Origin: Patescibacteria group bacterium
Lineage (GTDB): Bacteria > Patescibacteriota > Minisyncoccia > Phycocordibacterales > UBA9973
Assembly (NCBI GenBank): GCA_030916575.1
Contig: JAUPWJ010000039.1
Location: 1-7,473, forward strand
Direction of reading: 5' to 3'
Length of the DNA stretch: 7,473 bases
Part shown: piece after piece, positions 5,689 to 7,473 of the stretch
Layout of the letters: each line of letters opens with the position of its first letter
Position numbering within the stretch: position 1 is the stretch's first letter
Translations under genes and position numbers: made by a program
Notes under the pieces: model-generated
What the model saw: only the letters and a program-made list of their open reading frames with translations
Told to the model about the DNA's origin: nothing
Database searches by the model: none

Positions 5689-6908
5689 TGGGTTACACAA
5701 AACAGACTATAAAAGGTATTTCATGGATTGGTGCATTTCGAATAGTAACAAGAATAATTTCTTTTGCTCGTACTGCGCTTCTTGCTCGATTATTGACTCC
5801 TCGTGACTTTGGTGTATTCGGTATAGCTACATTAGTCCTTTCATTTCTTGAGATAGTAACCGAAACAGGAATCAATATTATTCTTGTTCAGAAAAAAGAA
5901 AATATAAATGAGTTTATTAATACTGCATGGGTGACATCTATTATAAGGGGAGTATTGATCAGTATCTTCATAATAGTTTTGACCCCTTTCATAGCAGGAT
6001 TTTTTAATGATACATCCGCAGTTCTCATGTTGTATGTTATCAGCGTCGTCCCATTAATAAGAGGATTTATCAATCCATCAATAACAAAATTTATTAAAGA
6101 TCTTGAATTCAAAAAAGAATTCATGTATCGAACCTCGATATTTTTTGTTGAGTCAGTTGTTTCTCTTGGTATCGTTTTTTATTCTCAGTCAGTAATTGGC
6201 CTTGCATTTGGGCTAATTTGTGGGGCATTTTTTGAAGTTATTTTATCATTCATAGTCGTACGACCTCGACCGCAATTCATTTTTGACAAAGACAAACTTT
6301 TTGATGTTCTTGGAAAAGGAAAATGGTTGACTGCTACAGGAATATTTCAGTATCTTTATCAAAATATTGACGACGTTGTAGTTGCAAAAATGGTTAATGT
6401 CAGTACATTTGGAATTTATGACATGGCGTATAGAATTTCGATGTTGCCGATTACAGAAATATCAGATGTCATTGGAAGGGTAACTTTTCCAGTATTCGTA
6501 CATATGAATACTGAAATAGAAAGATTGAGGACAGCATTTTTAAAGTCTTTTATCCTTACTGCAGCTATTGTTATACCAATAGGGCTGATTTTTTATATAT
6601 TTTCAAAAGAGATAGTATTACTCTTGTTAGGTTCCCAGTGGATTCAGGCTTCAGAGATTTTAAAGGTATTAGCACTCTTTGGAGTAATTCGAGCATTAAC
6701 ACAAACAGCTGTGCCAGTTCTCTATGCTATTAACAAACAGGATATTATGACAAAAATATCAATTCTGAATTTTCTCATTATTGCAATAGTGATATTTCCA
6801 ACAGTAAGCGCATATGGAGTAATAGGAGCAGCATATGCAGCAGTAATTTCTCATCTACTCGCAGTTCCTTATCTCATCTATGTATTAAAGAAGAGTTCAA
6901 TTTTATAA
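5688..6908 (+). CDS. Wzx-like oligosaccharide flippase (PST family, MOP superfamily)
   Basis: This 406-residue polytopic membrane protein has about 12 hydrophobic segments. Family signatures are concentrated at the N-terminus: TIKGISWIGAFRIVTRIISF (7-26), LLARLLTPRDFGVFGIATL (31-49), EIVTETGINIILVQKK (55-70) and NTAWVTSIIRG (78-88). A second half-repeat begins near 210 with KGKWLTATGIFQYLYQNIDD and continues with a STFGIYDMAYRI segment (239-250), as in polysaccharide transporters of the Wzx/WzxC type. It should flip polyprenyl-pyrophosphate-linked oligosaccharide from the inner to the outer face of the membrane. WzxC-like proteins are often about 470-490 residues, so this is a short form missing the last helices rather than internal parts. 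It is the last gene of the coupled operon, and its stop overlaps the stop of the convergent methyltransferase. Confidence 0.92.
   Translation: MGYTKQTIKGISWIGAFRIVTRIISFARTALLARLLTPRDFGVFGIATLVLSFLEIVTETGINIILVQKKENINEFINTAWVTSIIRGVLISIFIIVLTPFIAGFFNDTSAVLMLYVISVVPLIRGFINPSITKFIKDLEFKKEFMYRTSIFFVESVVSLGIVFYSQSVIGLAFGLICGAFFEVILSFIVVRPRPQFIFDKDKLFDVLGKGKWLTATGIFQYLYQNIDDVVVAKMVNVSTFGIYDMAYRISMLPITEISDVIGRVTFPVFVHMNTEIERLRTAFLKSFILTAAIVIPIGLIFYIFSKEIVLLLLGSQWIQASEILKVLALFGVIRALTQTAVPVLYAINKQDIMTKISILNFLIIAIVIFPTVSAYGVIGAAYAAVISHLLAVPYLIYVLKKSSIL
6903..6908. other. Convergent stop-stop overlap (TTATAA)
   Basis: The self-complementary hexamer TTATAA contains the flippase stop (TAA at 6906-6908) on the plus strand and the methyltransferase stop (TTA read as TAA, 6905-6903) on the minus strand. 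No hairpin with a U-tract is seen on either side. Confidence 0.9.
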
Positions 6909-7473
6909 CGAATTCATTTTCTGTAGAATTTTAGAAGTTAAGGGCTTTCTTGTACACAAAAGATTTGCATCATATAATTTTTTTTCATCATACTCATTTT
7001 GTAGTTTTTGAGAAGTGGTCTTTGCAATACTTTTACCTAGCTCATCTACGATATAAAAGATAAAGTTCATTTTCTCTAGAAATGATAAATATTCTTTCAG
7101 AGATGAACCACTCATCTCAAGCCCTTCTGGCCAAAGCTCAGTGAAGACAATGATCTCTTTATTCTTTTTAAGCGTTTTAGTTAATCCTTTGAGCGCACCG
7201 AGCTCTGAACCTTGAATATCTATTTTTATAATATCTATCGATTGATCTTTTAAAACATCATCTAATATTACTTGATCAACTTTTATTACTTTTCTTAATT
7301 GTCCATTATCAAATACTCTATTATCACCAGTATTCATTGTATTAACATGAAATGTCACTTTTTTCTTTTTATCGCCAGCAGCTTTATGAATGAGCTTAAC
7401 ATTTTTTAAATTATTTGAAAGAATATTTTTCTTTAAATATGAAAAATTATGTGGGTCAGGTTCGACACTTATA
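6903..7473 (-). CDS. FkbM family SAM-dependent methyltransferase, C-terminal part, 5' end outside window
   Basis: The minus-strand frame is open from the right edge to TAA at 6905-6903, giving 189 visible residues. A GTG at 7358 could be taken as a start, but the sequence upstream of it (ISVEPDPHNFSYLKKN, then NNLKNVKLIHKAAGD) is textbook FkbM, so that codon is an internal Val (residue 39). Visible elements are EPDP with Glu4 at the position that usually binds the SAM ribose, AAGD at 31-34, and DIIKIDIQGSELGALKGL at 80-97, matching the family 'KIDVEGxExxxLxGa' core, then a TELWPEGLE segment near 111. The glycine-rich motif I lies outside the window. FkbM enzymes mainly O-methylate sugars and macrolides; here O-methylation of a surface glycan is likely from context. 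The frame ends tail to tail with the flippase. Confidence 0.9.
   Translation of the reverse strand, partial: ISVEPDPHNFSYLKKNILSNNLKNVKLIHKAAGDKKKKVTFHVNTMNTGDNRVFDNGQLRKVIKVDQVILDDVLKDQSIDIIKIDIQGSELGALKGLTKTLKKNKEIIVFTELWPEGLEMSGSSLKEYLSFLEKMNFIFYIVDELGKSIAKTTSQKLQNEYDEKKLYDANLLCTRKPLTSKILQKMNSL

Larger units (their letters stand above)
1430..6908 (+). other. Six-gene, overlap-coupled polysaccharide operon
   Basis: Six consecutive plus-strand genes overlap at every junction. Four junctions are ATGA, where start and stop share four bases (2431-2434, 3120-3123, 3578-3581, 4765-4768). The last is TAATG, with one shared base at 5688. There is no intergenic space for internal promoters or terminators between genes. 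This is strong evidence for one transcript and for translational coupling, which would explain why most junctions lack a well-placed Shine-Dalgarno. The order is dehydrogenase, GT2, acyltransferase, GT-C-like protein, GT2, flippase. Single transcription is inferred; the overlaps are directly visible. Confidence 0.85.

Noticed and set aside
5693..6124. Two minus-strand frames (5693-5875 and 5888-6124) inside the flippase
   Set aside because: They lie within strongly conserved flippase sequence, with no recognisable protein features or ribosome sites.
6900..6960. Rho-independent terminator after the flippase
   Set aside because: Only short AT-rich complementarity (GAATTC/AGAATT) is visible; there is no GC-rich stem with a U-tract.
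6903..7358. Independent 151-residue gene starting at GTG 7358
   Set aside because: The frame is open to the right edge and encodes the FkbM EPDP...NVKLIHKAAGD region upstream.

Overview
The window is a tightly packed, AT-rich bacterial surface-polysaccharide (O-antigen/exopolysaccharide-like) gene cluster. Eight protein genes cover nearly every base. The only clear non-coding stretch is 47 bp (1383-1429) between two divergent starts, so no gene-free stretch exceeds 300 bases, and I see no RNA genes, CRISPR array, insertion sequence or origin. The family mix, short proteins, very low G+C, scarcity of Shine-Dalgarno sequences and style of the partial glycosyltransferase and FkbM proteins remind me of Candidate Phyla Radiation (Patescibacteria, perhaps Microgenomates) genomes. 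That is an impression, not a proof. Four genes end in UGA inside ATGA junctions, so UGA is a stop here, which argues against the UGA=Gly lineages (Gracilibacteria/Absconditabacteria).

Layout: (1) 1-290 (+) is the 3' end of a GT4-type glycosyltransferase entering from the left edge. (2) 291-1382 (-) is a DegT/DnrJ/EryC1 sugar aminotransferase, abutting gene 1 tail to tail with no gap. (3) 1383-1429 is a compact divergent promoter region. (4) 1430-6908 (+) is a six-gene, overlap-coupled operon: Gfo/Idh/MocA sugar-nucleotide dehydrogenase, DPM/ArnC-like GT2, left-handed beta-helix sugar N-acyltransferase, GT-C-like integral membrane protein, second GT2 with C-terminal membrane helices, and Wzx-like flippase. 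(5) 6903-7473 (-) is the 3' part of an FkbM-family methyltransferase running off the right edge, overlapping the flippase tail to tail by 6 bp.

How the genes fit together (inference from families and context): the dehydrogenase, aminotransferase and acyltransferase form the oxidise/transaminate/acetylate set that makes a 3-acetamido-3-deoxy sugar nucleotide (compare WbpB/WbpE/WbpD or GnnA/GnnB plus an acyltransferase). The glycosyltransferases assemble a lipid-linked oligosaccharide, the flippase moves it across the membrane, and the GT-C-like protein probably transfers a polyprenyl-phosphate-linked sugar on the outer face. The FkbM enzyme may O-methylate the glycan. No priming phosphoglycosyltransferase, Wzy polymerase of familiar type, chain-length regulator or sugar 6-dehydrogenase lies inside the window.
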